Assembly: GCF_026262505.1 (NCBI RefSeq)
Contig: NC_067207.1
Span: 6,456,252 to 6,520,251, forward strand
Length of the DNA: 64,000 nt
Source of the DNA: Trichomonas vaginalis G3
Lineage: Eukaryota; Parabasalia; Trichomonadida; Trichomonadidae
Reading direction: 5' to 3'
The position numbers were made by a program, and so were the translations under genes. The notes below the pieces were generated by a model that was given only the letters and a program-made list of their open reading frames with translations, searched no databases and had not been told where the DNA came from. Shown one piece after another: positions 30,793-40,502 of the stretch (positions are counted from its first letter, which is position 1; each line of letters starts with the position of its first letter).

Positions 30793-31524
30793 ATGACTGG
30801 AACGTTCTCAAAATTTATTTTTGAAAGGGGACAATCAATTCAAAGAATAAAAAAAATGATAACAAGCGAAGACACCTGAAATTTCAATAAATATTTCCTA
30901 GGAAACAAAGAGTTCAAAAGTCCTAAGGATTTGCCAAAGAAATATCCTAGTTGGATCAAAGTTAACGAAAATCTTCCAGGTTATAGTCCATTCCAGACTT
31001 TAAACATTGAAGTAGACGAGATTGTCATTGATTATTTTGTGAGTCAAGTAAAAGATATTCCAAAGTGTGTTGTTTTCGAAGGATATCGTCCTTTAGTCAT
31101 TCAAGATTTGTTACGTTTCAACAGATTCTATACATTAAAGGATGATGATATTACACTTTTAGGAAAGTTTGCAATGAGCGAATTTCTCTTATATTATAGA
31201 TGTGATAAATTTCAATCAATGTATTATGATCAAGCAAACAAAAATGGATGCATAATCGAGGGAATTGTTCATGATTATGCAATATTACATGATGCAAGTG
31301 AAGAAGTCGTGAAGGCAATCGAAAAACTTGGGAAAGGTATGAAATACACAGATGATTTCATATTCAGAGATCAATGGATTCCTATTAACGATTTAGGTGT
31401 CACCCCATGGATTATTTACGAAACAGGAAAATATTATCAAACTTTGAAATATTCACGGCGAGAACTTGGTCTTGAAGAATTCCAAGTTGTCAAATGTCGA
31501 TGGTCGAAGAATAATTCAAAATGA
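30793..31524 (+). pseudogene. Unknown protein gene with one in-frame TGA
   Basis: A single frame starts at the ATG at 30793 (MTGTFSKFIFERGQS), meets a TGA at 30877-30879, and continues in the same frame without any ATG near its start through about 214 codons to another TGA at 31522-31524. The long part reads as a compact globular protein (SWIKVNENLPGYSPFQTLNI; VFEGYRPLVIQDLLRFNRFY; WIIYETGKYYQTLKYSRREL). The family is not recognised. A short piece of a paralogue is fused to the BspA fragment at 30279. The alternative is a gene that begins inside the long part with a missing start. Confidence 0.45.
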
Positions 31525-31761
31525 ACGTTGAATATTCATATTTTATTATTCGATTATGATAATAAAAATTAATTTGGATTGATTTTGAGTTATTATTAAT
31601 AAAAGTATGAATCAATACTTTAGTAATAGAGATTCCAGTGTCAATATTTCAAACGAGGGTTGATTGCCTCTAAATTATGATGAAAAATTTTAGGTCATCT
31701 CAAATTTGAATAGATTTCAATTTACTTTACATGTATTGAATTCTCATTGTTGTAATCTAAT

Positions 31762-32727
31762 ACGGAGTACAAATGGAGTGAATCAACAAAAACTCTCACC
31801 ATCATATCAGATGGCTCACCTATTGCAAGAGGTCAAACAAAGCATCAAAATGATGCAATTCACATTAAAATTCAAGGTCCGGCTAAAATAATAGACGATG
31901 CTGCATTTGAGAATTATTCTAAAGTCGAAACATTTGAAGTTCCCGAATTGATTGAAGAATTCGGGAATAATATTTTATCTTATTCACAAATTACAGAAAT
32001 TCATATACCATTTCAGCTGAAAACATTTAATATTGAAGGTCCATTTGAATATAATTATAAACTTGAAAAATATACGATCAATGAAAATCATCCAAATTTT
32101 AAAGTAATCGATGGAGTTTTGTACTCCAAAGACATGACACAAATAGTTAATATACCACCAAATTGGCAATCAAAGATATTTACAGTCCCATATGGAGTAA
32201 CTACGATATATCATGCAGCAACTGATTGTTTACAAAATATTGAGCAATTAATATTTCCTCAAACAATATCTCATATAGCAGGCATTTTATATCGTCCAAA
32301 ATCAATCAAAAATCTCTTTATCTATAGAGGTGAAAATTCACCAGAATCAATCATATGGGATAACACAAAATATGACTTTGCAGATTCTCCTGTTCAAAAG
32401 AATGATATCAAATATGTTTATTCTAATGTATATTCAACTTCTTTCGAAGAAAATAAAACAGCAGTTGTCTCGACAACAAATAATAACAACAAATATGAAT
32501 ATTCAGATAATATCCTCAGTCATGATACGAACATCAACACAATCATATATCCTAAATCTGTTGACAAAATATCATCTTCTTGTTTCAAACCAATGAGTCA
32601 TAACAGTTTTTATATTCAAGACTTCACTGGTTACACAACAATCACTATCAAAAACCATCTCTACACTACATATTGTTCTAATTATCTTTCCATTCACTTT
32701 TCACTATCATTCATTCTTCATTTATAG
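31762..32727 (+). pseudogene. BspA-like LRR_5 protein, copy 2, start codon changed to ACG
   Basis: The frame is open from 31762 to the TAG at 32725-32727 and aligns from end to end with copy 3. At the place of the paralogue's ATG (followed by CAATATCAATGG there) it reads ACG GAG TAC AAA TGG, preceded two codons earlier by a TAA, and there is no in-frame ATG before the middle of the protein. The protein part is otherwise intact: WSESTKTLTIISDGSPIARG, GVLYSKDMTQIVNIPPNWQS, and the shared 3' segment from 32398. It is therefore a very young pseudogene, or it is translated from a non-ATG codon. Confidence 0.7.
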
Positions 32728-32956
32728 AACTAAAAACAAATTTTGATTTATTTTTATTAACAATTCTAATGTTTTCTGGATAATCATATGAATTAATAAA
32801 TATGAGTGCCTGATTTGAATGCTTATAAGTCTGCAAAGAAATCAAAAAAGGCTGTTTGATGGATAATCGTTTGTTTTCTCAATTTGAAATTAATTCAATT
32901 TTGAAAAGCATTCAATTATTTTTTTATGAATTGAAATCTTATTTTTGTAAGCTAAC

Positions 32957-33922
32957 ATGCAATATCAATGGGACGAATCTTCTAAAACCCTTACAGTCAC
33001 ATCAGATGACCCAAATGTTGAAAGTACTCAAACAATTCATCAAAATGATGCTGTTCACATCAGAATTAGAGGATCTATTAAGAAACTTGGCAATTTCATA
33101 TTCAGTAACTATACAAATGTTGAAACCATCGAATTTCCAGATTCAATTGAAGAATTAGGAAATAATGTTATTACTTTTTCTCTAATCACCGAAATACGCT
33201 TACCTTTTCAGTTGAAAACAGTTGAACCTTTAGGACCGTTTGAATATAATTATAAACTTGAAAAATATATAATTAATCCAAATCACGCAAATTTTAAAGT
33301 TATTGATGGAGTATTATACTCCAGAGACATGACAAAAATAATTAGTATACCTCCTAATTGGAATTCTAAGATATTCACAGTGCCTTATGGAGTAATTACG
33401 ATATTTTGTTCGGCAACTGATTGTTTACAAAATATCGAACAATTAATATTCCCACAAACTGTTTCTTATATAGAAGGTATTCTCTTCAAGCCAAAAGTCA
33501 TAAAAAAATTTATAATTTATCGAAAAGTTAATTCGCAAGATCAAATCACATGGGCTCAAACAATCGATGACTTTGCTAATTCTTCTGTTCAAAAGAATGA
33601 TATCAAATATGTTTATTCTAATGTATATTCAACTTATTTCAAAGAAAATAAAACAGCAGTTGTCTCAACAACAAATAATAACAACAAATATGAATATTCA
33701 GATAATATCCTCAGTCATGATACGAACATCAACACAATCATATATCCTAAATCTGTTGACAAAATATCATCTTCTTGTTTCAAACCAATGAGTCATAACA
33801 GTTTTTATATTCAAGACTTCACTGGTTACACAACAATCACTATCAAAAACCATCTCTACACTACATATTGTTCTAATTATCTTTCCATTCACTTTTCACT
33901 ATCATTCATTCTTCTTTTATAA
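32957..33922 (+). CDS. BspA-like LRR_5 surface protein, copy 3 (321 aa)
   Basis: Starts at the ATG at 32957 (MQYQWDESSKTLTVTSDDPN). LRR_5-type strands are NVETIEFPDSIEELGNNVI, EIRLPFQLKTVE, KIFTVPYGVITIF and EQLIFPQTVSYIEG. The last 110 residues are almost identical to those of copy 2 and of the fragment at 30279, while the first 210 differ from copy 2 at many positions, a sign of gene conversion at the 3' end. It ends inside a hydrophobic stretch (SIHFSLSFILLL), so the membrane anchor is short compared with the fragment's version. Probable surface protein. Confidence 0.8.
   Translation: MQYQWDESSKTLTVTSDDPNVESTQTIHQNDAVHIRIRGSIKKLGNFIFSNYTNVETIEFPDSIEELGNNVITFSLITEIRLPFQLKTVEPLGPFEYNYKLEKYIINPNHANFKVIDGVLYSRDMTKIISIPPNWNSKIFTVPYGVITIFCSATDCLQNIEQLIFPQTVSYIEGILFKPKVIKKFIIYRKVNSQDQITWAQTIDDFANSSVQKNDIKYVYSNVYSTYFKENKTAVVSTTNNNNKYEYSDNILSHDTNINTIIYPKSVDKISSSCFKPMSHNSFYIQDFTGYTTITIKNHLYTTYCSNYLSIHFSLSFILLL
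33592..33919 (+). repeat. Homogenised 3' segment of the BspA cluster (third of three)
   Basis: About 328 bp shared nearly base for base by 30341-30669, 32398-32725 and 33592-33919. It starts at AAAGAATGATATCAAATATG and runs to the hydrophobic C-terminus. Upstream of this point the paralogues differ strongly. Confidence 0.9.
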
Positions 33923-34043
33923 AAATTAAAGTATATTTTATTAGCCACATAAATATTTAGGAATCAAAAAAGTATTTTAATGGAAAGGAATAGTAGAATT
34001 GACAAGATTTTTTTGCCAATCACTCCAAATCACTTGATTTTAT
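33923..34043. other. Spacer before hAT-like MITE
   Basis: AT-rich, nothing recognised. Confidence 0.5.
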
Positions 34044-34449
34044 AAAGGTAGGTCAACAAAAAATACGTTATTTCGCAAGAAAAAAAAATTTTCATGAACA
34101 ACTTCAAGCCGATTTTTCTCAGTAATAAAACTCCAAACTTCTCTTAATTGTGGAGAGAAATTGAAGTTTTCTTCATGCATAGTAATTTATTACTTTGTAT
34201 TTACATTAATTTCAGAAACAGTGTTGACATATATGCAACAACGCAAGATCTATTCTGTAAAACCGATTAACAGTACAAATATATTTATTTGCAGGTCAAA
34301 GAATCGAATGTTAATTTTAATAATATTTCCTCGAAATCGCTCTTGCAGTTTTCTTCCATTTTTCGTCTATTAGTTACCGAGTACCTACATAGTCTAAATC
34401 CATTACCAAAATCAAGAAAGCATTGTTACGATTTTGTTGACCTACCTTT
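34044..34449. mobile_element. 406-bp hAT-like MITE with 8-bp target duplication
   Basis: Perfect 18-bp terminal inverted repeats AAAGGTAGGTCAACAAAA lie at 34044 and, inverted, end at 34449. The 8-bp direct repeat GATTTTAT flanks both ends (34036-34043 and 34450-34457). An 8-bp target duplication is typical of hAT transposons. There is no long reading frame, so it is non-autonomous. The perfect ends suggest a recent insertion. Confidence 0.9.
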
Positions 34450-34815
34450 GATTTTATGAATATATGTCGAAGATCACACGCAATTAATAAAAATATTTTT
34501 TAGTTTTCAAAAAGGTACTTTTAATGGGCCAAAAATTGAAAAATTTTAATTTCTCTAGTTTCTAGCCAGAATCAATATAGAGTTCATATGTAAAAAGTGA
34601 AACTACTATGGTGTGGAAAAAATATCAAAGTTCCCCACTTAAACACTATATATATATAAAAAAATAATTTTCATATTTGTTTATTTATCACAATTCAAAG
34701 ATAATTCGATCATGTTTGAAGTTGTTTATAGTAAATTTGTATGAAAAACTTACAAAATTTAATCTAATATCTATTTTTTAAAAATATAATAAAACAAATA
34801 ATAAAAAGAATATGG
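34450..34815. other. Intergenic, nothing recognised
   Basis: AT-rich 3' flank of the MED14 gene. A TATATATATA run lies near 34648. No gene seen. Confidence 0.5.
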
Positions 34816-36114
34816 TTACCATGGTTCAGTAAATGACTGATTCAGGAACACTTCATTCTTTCTGATCTTATCAAGTTCCTGAACGACATAAGGTACATTT
34901 CCTTCGTTAAGAGCTGCAGAAAGCTCCGGATAGTTTCGGACCACGTAATTACCCGACCACTTATCGATGTAAATTTCGGTTCCTTCGTAATGTAAGACAG
35001 GAATTCGGTCATCGATAGAAATCGTGCTGTTTGGCATTTCGTGGGCTATAGAACGTAGGAAAGAATTAGCGATACGAATCTTGCATTCTTCTATGATATG
35101 GTCGATGGATTTTCCGAAAGCGTCTCCGATCTTTTCGCCATCAAGTTCAATTGGAAGGGCGGAGAGCTCTTTCGTAATGGTAATCACTGTCTGTGTCTTG
35201 AATATGACGAGAGAAAGTCTGTTTTGGGCTCTGTTGAAGCCTTGGATTTGAGATCGGATTCTTTTTGCTTCAATAACCAAACGCTGCATTTCAAATGCAA
35301 CGCAGAAGCTGTACATTGTTTTGTTAACAAGATCGAAGCCATGGCTTTGTGTGGTTTCTAAGATTTTGTTGATTGCGTTGATCATATCTTGAACAACAGA
35401 AGGATCGATAAAAGAAACGCCTCTCTTATCTGCATATTTAACGCCTTCCTCTAATTTCATGAAGCCGTGAAGAAGGATATCGATTTTAGAGACTTTTGGC
35501 TCTTTATCGAAATCTGTGTATGAAAGATATAAATTATATTGATTTGGAACGTGTATTTTGGCTACACCATTTTCGAATGTTACACGGGAATGCATTGGAA
35601 GTGTCTGCGAAGTAAGATAAGTGATAAGTTTATCTTTTATGAGATTAAGCATTCCTTGAGGATCTTTTTCATACTTAGGAATTGCCAAAGGTGGATAGAT
35701 CATCAATGGAAGTCTTGAATAGCCTCTCCCAACGATAACATCGATTGCACCCATTACATCGTACATAGGAGTCTTTAGACGGTCCATTTCACTGTTATAC
35801 AATCTAAGCATGTTTGTCAAGTAATCTTGGATGAACTTTGCTTGTGCTCTTGTCGCCATCAAATAGTTGCAAATATCTGAAGATTGAGGATAGATATTAT
35901 TCCATCTGAATAGCATAAGAACTTTTGTTGCATTTACGAAAATTGTGTTAAGAACACGCATTAATTCAAGATTATGAACTGTATCTTCGCTGTTTACTTC
36001 CAAAGTGTTTGTTAATGCAGAAAATGATCGTGAAACAAAGTGAGCGACAACATCATGGAGTGGATATGGTGATAAATCCCCAAGTTCTAACTCGTTTCCT
36101 TTGTTTTCAGTCAT
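34816..36114 (-). CDS. MED14: Mediator subunit 14, short trichomonad form (432 aa)
   Basis: Residues 15-170 follow the MED14 N-terminal domain closely: LHDVVAHFVSRSFSALTNTL, then MRVLNTIFVNATKVLMLFRW, NYLMATRAQAKFIQDYLTN, and MYDVMGAIDVIVGRGYSRLP, matching the conserved pattern of a helical bundle ending in PxYDxxxAxDVLxxGxYxRLP. Further parts (LSYTDFDKEPKVSKIDILLH) fit the next wedge domain. MED14 is the backbone of the Mediator complex that links activators to RNA polymerase II. At 432 aa it is far shorter than animal or yeast MED14 (over 1000 aa) and ends cleanly at a TAA, so only the N-terminal half is kept. The ATG at 36112-36114 is the only good start. Confidence 0.8.
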   Translation of the reverse strand: MTENKGNELELGDLSPYPLHDVVAHFVSRSFSALTNTLEVNSEDTVHNLELMRVLNTIFVNATKVLMLFRWNNIYPQSSDICNYLMATRAQAKFIQDYLTNMLRLYNSEMDRLKTPMYDVMGAIDVIVGRGYSRLPLMIYPPLAIPKYEKDPQGMLNLIKDKLITYLTSQTLPMHSRVTFENGVAKIHVPNQYNLYLSYTDFDKEPKVSKIDILLHGFMKLEEGVKYADKRGVSFIDPSVVQDMINAINKILETTQSHGFDLVNKTMYSFCVAFEMQRLVIEAKRIRSQIQGFNRAQNRLSLVIFKTQTVITITKELSALPIELDGEKIGDAFGKSIDHIIEECKIRIANSFLRSIAHEMPNSTISIDDRIPVLHYEGTEIYIDKWSGNYVVRNYPELSAALNEGNVPYVVQELDKIRKNEVFLNQSFTEPW

Positions 36115-36321
36115 TTTAAAATTTGAATGGAAAAACCGCTGAGAGAAAAATGTTCATACACAAAAATTAATCAAAACATAATATCAAGAATATCTATCTG
36201 ACACAGATCACATTTATCCAATAAAATATTAAAAATAATGATAAAACAAATGAATTTTTAGTGAAATTATCAAGTAATCTCACTATATCCTATGCTAATT
36301 AGATCATTTCTTCTTTTAAGT

Positions 36322-36334
36322 TCATTTCTTATTA
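36322..36334 (+). promoter_or_regulatory. Initiator-like motif TCATTTCTTATTA
   Basis: It differs from the trichomonad initiator consensus TCAYTWYTCATTA at one position and lies 21 bases before the ATG of the ankyrin gene, which is the usual distance. Confidence 0.6.
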
Positions 36335-36355
36335 AGATATTTTCCATTTCTTATA

Positions 36356-38203
36356 ATGTCTGACGAAGAAATTTACATCAGCTTGGATGAAGCCACTATC
36401 AATGAAAATTTTGATATCCTTAGTGATATTGAGAATGATATATGGTACATGAACCCAGAATATCTTGATTATTACATAGAAAAAATCTTAACATTCCTTC
36501 GAACTAATGTTAGAATGGGAATTTATATTTTAGAATCAATCTCAAATGCATTTTTAAATAATCCAAGACTCATTGTTGAATATGGTCGCATGTATCAAGC
36601 AGTTTATGGAATTGCTCCATATAATAAAGCGAAATATCTCTTCGAGCACTATCTTTATCTAGAGAAGACGTTTGATTATCAGATAAGAACATCATGCTCA
36701 CTCACTTTAGAAGAAACTCTTGAAATTTATTCAGATAAAAAACAAAGAATGATTTTTGATGATGATTTCGACAGTTTATATCATGCAATAAGTAATGATC
36801 AATTCAGCATTAGTGATGACTTCAATCTCAGACCATTATGTCCAGGAGAACTCTCTTTAATCAATGCAGCAGCGAGATTTAATGCTCCAGCCATTTTCAA
36901 GTTCATTTATATGAATCATACTTTGATAAATGAAGAAACATTGTATAACGCAGTTCTCGGTGGCAACTTAGAGATTATTAGAATCGTTATGCAGACAGTT
37001 ACTAACACATCGAAAGCCATGAAAGCAGCAATCATTAGTCATAGAACAGATATAATGCAATTTTTAATTGAAAATTTTGATCAAGCAATTGATCCAGGCG
37101 ATGCATTGGAATACGGTAACACGAAGGCATTTTGTTATGCATATAGTAAGTACGCATTTGATTATCTTACTTATTTGCAGTTTGCGGGATTAAGTTCGAA
37201 TTGTTTCGCTTTCGAAATGATGCTTCGAATAATTCAAAAAAAGACAATGTTGAATTTTGATACTTTGCAGAATATTTTCATTGGAATATGCAAAGGTGGA
37301 TCAATGCATCTCTTCAAATTATTCTTTAAAAACTTTGGCTTCAGATCTTACGTGAATGGTGCCGTTGTTTGTGCGAAATATGATAATTTTGAAATTTTGT
37401 CAGAAATTATCAAAAAAGATAAAAAAGTTGCATTAGATCAAAATTGTATAAATTATGCATGTTTAGAGGGAAGTTACCGTTGTATAGAACTACTTCTGAA
37501 GAATGGTGCTGATATTACATTGGATTCAATTGAAGCAACAATGAGAATTGGAAGTTTGAAATGTTTCGAGTTAATTTTCAGTAAATACATGGAAAAATTC
37601 AAAAATAGAGTTGGAAAACTAACAGTTAATTCAATGAATGAACTTATGACAAGTATTGCAAGTAATGATAATGTTGATTTTATGAATATTTACTTGAAAT
37701 ATTCATCTGATTATTGGAATTCTCACAAGCTTTTGGATCCTTATCAGTTTCTTAATTTGGCTGCTTTATATAATTCTCCTAATATAATGAGAGAATTATT
37801 TAGTCTTAGTTATAAACCAGGAAGTTATGTTGAAATGATGATGTCATGTCTGAAAAGCTCAAGTTTAGAATGCTTGAAAATTCTTGTTGAAAATGGTGCA
37901 AACGTAAATGAAGTTAATGCTCAAGGATACACTGTTTTAATGCATTCTGTGCTCCTTAACAATGTGGAGTTTGTTTCATATTTGTTGTCAATTGATGCTT
38001 CTGTTTGGATTAAAAACAAATATGGCGAAACTTGCTACAAAATGGCTCGAATCAAAGAATTTAAAGATTTAAAAATTATGATTTTGGAATCAATCCCACG
38101 ACCATTACTTCCGCTTTTCTACCTTGTTGAAAGCCAAAATATTAGATATGCAGTTATTTTCTTTATATTTGTGTTTGGTCTTATTTTAGCTTTAATATTT
38201 TAA
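36356..38203 (+). CDS. Ankyrin-repeat protein with DUF3447-type region and C-terminal membrane helix (615 aa)
   Basis: Starts at ATG 36356 (MSDEEIYISLDEATINEN) with an initiator-like element close upstream. Most of the protein consists of degenerate ankyrin units; clear ones are YACLEGSYRCIELLLKNGAD (near 365) and SSLECLKILVENGANVNEVN followed by GYTVLMHSVLLNNVEFVSYL (near 505-540). The C-terminus is a strong hydrophobic helix (YAVIFFIFVFGLILALIF), so it is probably tail-anchored with the repeats in the cytosol. A tail anchor is notable compared with the soluble ankyrin protein at 4726-6129. The host target is unknown. Confidence 0.9.
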   Translation: MSDEEIYISLDEATINENFDILSDIENDIWYMNPEYLDYYIEKILTFLRTNVRMGIYILESISNAFLNNPRLIVEYGRMYQAVYGIAPYNKAKYLFEHYLYLEKTFDYQIRTSCSLTLEETLEIYSDKKQRMIFDDDFDSLYHAISNDQFSISDDFNLRPLCPGELSLINAAARFNAPAIFKFIYMNHTLINEETLYNAVLGGNLEIIRIVMQTVTNTSKAMKAAIISHRTDIMQFLIENFDQAIDPGDALEYGNTKAFCYAYSKYAFDYLTYLQFAGLSSNCFAFEMMLRIIQKKTMLNFDTLQNIFIGICKGGSMHLFKLFFKNFGFRSYVNGAVVCAKYDNFEILSEIIKKDKKVALDQNCINYACLEGSYRCIELLLKNGADITLDSIEATMRIGSLKCFELIFSKYMEKFKNRVGKLTVNSMNELMTSIASNDNVDFMNIYLKYSSDYWNSHKLLDPYQFLNLAALYNSPNIMRELFSLSYKPGSYVEMMMSCLKSSSLECLKILVENGANVNEVNAQGYTVLMHSVLLNNVEFVSYLLSIDASVWIKNKYGETCYKMARIKEFKDLKIMILESIPRPLLPLFYLVESQNIRYAVIFFIFVFGLILALIF

Positions 38204-38613
38204 AACTATACCAGTATATTTTAATCATTGCTCATTATTTAAATTCCAAAGTGTGAATTTTTGTTATCATCTTGAATTGATTTTCTGGTGCTTCTTCAAT
38301 AACTAAAACCAATCATGCTAATTTACTTATTATTAGAGTGCATTTATATTTGCCCATAAATATAAGGTTAGCCATGTTATTGGAGGTCACATCTCCAAGA
38401 ATCCCTTGATTATAGTCGTATTAATCATGAATTTTATGCTTCACACGCGTTGCATCAAATTCGAATTAAAGTCATAGTTTCCTAAATGCCAATTTAAGAG
38501 ATAAAAATATATTATAAGTTAACTTGATCGAAATCGATAAAGTTTTATTGATAGTTTGATAGCAACTGTTGGCAAAATAAAAAAATACAAATTAAAAATA
38601 AAGAATTTATAGA
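38204..38613. other. Intergenic, nothing recognised
   Basis: AT-rich spacer between convergent genes. No repeat or RNA was recognised. Confidence 0.5.
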
Positions 38614-39753
38614 TTACTTCGAAACAGGTGATGTTGTTTGTGATGGGTCTGCTGCTGGTTGGCTTCCCTTCAGTTCATTGATTTCAGTTGTAAGTGTATT
38701 GATATTTTCCTGGAGTTGCTGCTGATCTTGGTCGTATGTCTCCCAGAATCCCTTCTTGATTGCGTTAAGAAGGGATTCCTTCCTTTGTGTAGCAATTTCT
38801 GCAGCTTCGCTGTCAATTTTTTCGTAATCGAAAGATTCTGTATCATCCTTTGATTTATGGAAGTCGACTATTTTACGTAGTCTTTCTTGCGATTTTTCGA
38901 GGATTGTTTTGTGCTGAATATTTGAATTTCTTGTTGTTTGATCGAAACTGTTTTGTTCCTCTTGATTATTCTCTTCCTCCTCTTCCTCTTCATGATGCTC
39001 TTCCTTGTTTTCCTCTTCTTCTTTATGTTCCTCTGAATTTTCCTTATTTTGCTCTTCTTCTTCGTGTTTTTCAGTTTCATGCTTTTCTTCTTCCTCCTCT
39101 TGCTTTGGTTCCTCATGTTTCTCTTCTTCTTCGTGCTTTTCCTCTTCTTCTGGGGCCTTTTCGTGGATTTCTTCTTCTTCCTTATTTTCCACCTTGTTTT
39201 CTTCTTCTTCATGCTTCTCTTCCTCATGTTTCTCCTCTTCTTCGTGCTTTTCTTCCTCTTCTGGAGTTTCTTTTTGAGATTCTTCTTCTGGGTTTTCTGG
39301 AAGGCCTTCTTCATCATTCTTGTTCTGGTTCTCTTCTGGATCAACTAAATCATCCTCTTGAACTGCATTTTCCTTTGTATCTTCCTCTTCTATATCATCA
39401 TATTTAAATGAAAGTCTTATACGAGGCTTGCAAGGATTTTCCTCGTTAACAACATTCATTTGGTACATATTTGGTAAGAGAGATCCAAGAACTTCTGGTG
39501 TTAAAGTGATTTCGCATTCTGCAAAAACTTCATCATCATCTAAGAGTTGAATTGTAAGTTTCTTGTCTGTTGGTTCAGTTGTATGTAATACAACAACATC
39601 ATACCACCTTGGGCCTAATGTATTTTTGATTGTCCTTGTTTGTGCGACTTCATCACTTCCTTCTATTTGAATTTTTATCGATGCATTAAGCTTGGCAAGT
39701 GGGTCTTGCTTCTTAATATCAACTGCTTCAGTAATTGAGATGTTCAATGCCAT
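38614..39753 (-). CDS. C2-domain protein with long Glu/Lys/His-rich repeat region (379 aa)
   Basis: Residues 1-118 form a C2 domain: MALNISITEAVDIKKQDP, then DEVAQTRTIKNTLGPRWYD, and KKLTIQLLDDDEVFAECEI. Residues 120-275 are extremely acidic, with tandem motifs such as EEEEKHEEEEKHEEPKQ, and would be an extended or single-helix spacer. Residues 280-360 are a helical region (LEKSQERLRKIVDFHKSKDD) ending in a short coiled coil. C2 domains bind phospholipids, often with calcium; the loop Asp set (around DPLAK and LLDDDE) is partly present. Similar C2/Glu-rich proteins are abundant in trichomonads. Its role is unknown. Low-complexity DNA makes several overlapping frames open; these are shadows. 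Confidence 0.8.
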   Translation of the reverse strand: MALNISITEAVDIKKQDPLAKLNASIKIQIEGSDEVAQTRTIKNTLGPRWYDVVVLHTTEPTDKKLTIQLLDDDEVFAECEITLTPEVLGSLLPNMYQMNVVNEENPCKPRIRLSFKYDDIEEEDTKENAVQEDDLVDPEENQNKNDEEGLPENPEEESQKETPEEEEKHEEEEKHEEEKHEEEENKVENKEEEEIHEKAPEEEEKHEEEEKHEEPKQEEEEEKHETEKHEEEEQNKENSEEHKEEEENKEEHHEEEEEEENNQEEQNSFDQTTRNSNIQHKTILEKSQERLRKIVDFHKSKDDTESFDYEKIDSEAAEIATQRKESLLNAIKKGFWETYDQDQQQLQENINTLTTEINELKGSQPAADPSQTTSPVSK

Positions 39754-40490
39754 CTGTAAAAAAAATAGTTATTATCGATTGTTCAGAAAAAAATAAATTT
39801 ATCTAATGAAAATTTATTAGAAATATTGTAATAAGATCAGGAAACATTAAATTTTAGAAAAAGATTTTTGCATTCAATTTTTTTACAAAACGGCAACTTG
39901 ATTACAACTTTACAAAATCAATTTATTATCAGTGGCCATTTATACTGTAAAATGAAGCATAAGTTGAATTCAAACATTAACCCACCGAAAATGTGGTCTG
40001 AAATCAAAGAAATAATACTGAATTTTTTTGAATAAGATATCAATATGGTAAATACTTCTCGATAAGATCAATGTGTTTATGAAATACAAATAGAAGTTCG
40101 AAATCAAGAGATTTAACAAGAAATATCTGATGAGTTGATATTCAATACAAAAACCTATGCCAAGGAGTGTTAGACAGTCTTGCGATATATATGTGAAAAT
40201 ATAAATCTATATAAATCTATAAAAATAGTTAATTCTTTCAATATAAGAATTCAAACTTTTTGGTTACTAGTTCCAATCTGGCACCTCAATAGTTGCATAA
40301 ATTATAGGACATTACCAGAAAAAAAGATGTGAATTTCATAAGAAAAAATTCCTTGGGAAGTTTTATAAGTCATTTGTTCAGATCTTTAAAGTGTGAGATT
40401 ACGCATTTCATTGCACTGATAATATTTTCGCTATTCATTTTAAAATATCTAGTTTGTATGATGAAATTTTAGATTTGTTTCTTTGTTGTG
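39754..40490. other. Intergenic, divergent promoter region
   Basis: About 740 bp of AT-rich DNA between two divergent genes. I see no gene, RNA or repeat. Confidence 0.5.
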
Positions 40491-40500
40491 TCACTTTTTA
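40491..40500 (+). promoter_or_regulatory. Initiator-like motif TCACTTTTTA
   Basis: TCACTTTTTA ends two bases before the ATG at 40503. If transcription starts at its A, the leader would be only about ten bases, which is within what is known for trichomonad mRNAs. Confidence 0.45.
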
Positions 40501-40502
40501 CA

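Noticed and set aside
39005-39407. Several long open frames opposite the C2/Glu-rich gene
   Set aside because: They come from the repetitive GAA/GAG-rich DNA, which is open in many frames; their products are Leu/Phe or Ser/Cys low-complexity strings. The C2 frame is the real gene.
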